Positions 5,667 to 6,011 of a stretch of 6,011 nucleotides of DNA are shown in pieces. The position numbers and the translations under genes were made by a program. This DNA is from Bordetella parapertussis. Its GTDB lineage: Bacteria; Pseudomonadota; Gammaproteobacteria; Burkholderiales; Burkholderiaceae_C. The notes under the pieces are model-generated. The model was not told the DNA's origin, made no database searches, and saw only the letters and a program-made list of their open reading frames with translations. Location: the NCBI GenBank assembly GCA_945871945.1, contig CAMBXY010000095.1, positions 1 to 6,011 of the forward strand, in the 5' to 3' direction. Numbering within the stretch: the first letter of the stretch is position 1; each line of letters opens with the position of its first letter.

Positions 5667-6011
5667 TTACTCATTAATATTATCAATAAATGCGCAAATA
5701 TTCTTCGCAGTATCTTTATTAAATGAGGTAATTAAAGAATTACAAATAAGCCTATTTCCCCAATAAACATAACAAGAGAATTCAGTACCTTCCGTAGCAC
5801 TCTCACATTCAAAATACAAATTTTCCCCCTCATGCAAAACGTAATCCATTGGCTTTTCAGGGATGAAAGTACCACCTAATTCATTTAAATAGATTAAAGA
5901 ATTGGAATTTAATTGCTCAGAAATTAAGTAGTTAGAGAAAAGATAGTAGTAGTGGGGAACTACATAAAGAACATTGTGTTTAGGCTTAACTTTATTATTA
6001 GTAGGAATAAT
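5667..6011 (-). CDS. Unrecognised protein, C-terminal part (start beyond window)
   Basis: The minus-strand frame is open from the window edge to a TAA at 5669-5667, giving 114 residues with no stop, which is long for DNA near 25-30% G+C. The only in-frame ATG inside the window (5849) would leave 60 residues. The sequence continues smoothly above it (HNVLYVVPHYYYLFSNYL, SLIYLNELGGTFIPEKP), so the gene probably starts outside. I do not recognise the family. The sequence is rich in aromatic residues and Asn, has four cysteines in the last 50 residues, no obvious membrane segment and no catalytic motif; alternating strands followed by a helix (DTAKNICAFIDNI) suggest a small alpha/beta fold. Codon use differs from the neighbours: of 11 leucines, six are TTA, three CTT, two TTG and none CTG. 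This and the composition suggest acquisition by transfer. Confidence 0.6.
   Translation of the reverse strand: MIPTNNKVKPKHNVLYVVPHYYYLFSNYLISEQLNSNSLIYLNELGGTFIPEKPMDYVLHEGENLYFECESATEGTEFSCYVYWGNRLICNSLITSFNKDTAKNICAFIDNINE

Noticed and set aside
5946..5953. Short AGT triplet run
   Set aside because: It encodes three consecutive tyrosines in the right-edge gene; too short to be a functional repeat.

Overview
The window looks like a core-genome segment of a beta-proteobacterium, most likely order Burkholderiales (Comamonadaceae-like), followed by a short AT-rich accessory flank. This rests on gene content and order (pilB-pilC-coaE-zapD on one strand; argJ, a DUF815 ATPase and a mutT-like Nudix gene on the other) and on the character of the proteins, such as an ArgJ beginning MPVNLSAP. 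No database search was possible, and the genus cannot be fixed.

Layout. Positions 1-363 hold the C-terminal end of the type IV pilus assembly ATPase PilB. Its stop overlaps the start of the inner-membrane platform protein PilC (360-1415). CoaE (dephospho-CoA kinase, 1437-2042) follows, then, after an 81-base leader with a candidate promoter, ZapD (FtsZ-bundling division factor, 2124-2876). All four read on the + strand. ZapD ends tail-to-tail with the minus-strand set, the two stop codons sharing bases. The minus-strand set reads, from right to left, argJ (5367-4138), a DUF815-family AAA ATPase (4136-3255) and a MutT-like Nudix hydrolase (3265-2873). These three are packed with a 1-base gap and an 11-base overlap, so they are probably one transcription unit.

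From about 5400 to the right edge the base composition drops sharply (13 G+C of 60 at 5881-5940, against 36 of 60 at 4561-4620). This part holds a gene-free stretch of about 300 bases with several short repeats and a hairpin, then the C-terminal 114 residues of an unrecognised minus-strand protein that enters from outside the window. It is the only part that looks acquired or accessory.

How the genes fit together. PilB and PilC are cytoplasmic and membrane parts of one machine (type IV pilus assembly, possibly DNA uptake). CoaE, ArgJ, MutT and ZapD are housekeeping functions (CoA synthesis, arginine synthesis, nucleotide-pool cleaning, division) that share the locus by conserved synteny rather than one pathway. 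Compared with the arrangement I know from related bacteria, the locus looks compacted: no pilD between pilC and coaE, no yacG after zapD, a PilC lacking its N-terminal domain, and a PilB with a shortened zinc-binding loop. I see no convincing new multi-gene system here. The best leads are the reduced pilus proteins and the AT-rich right edge.
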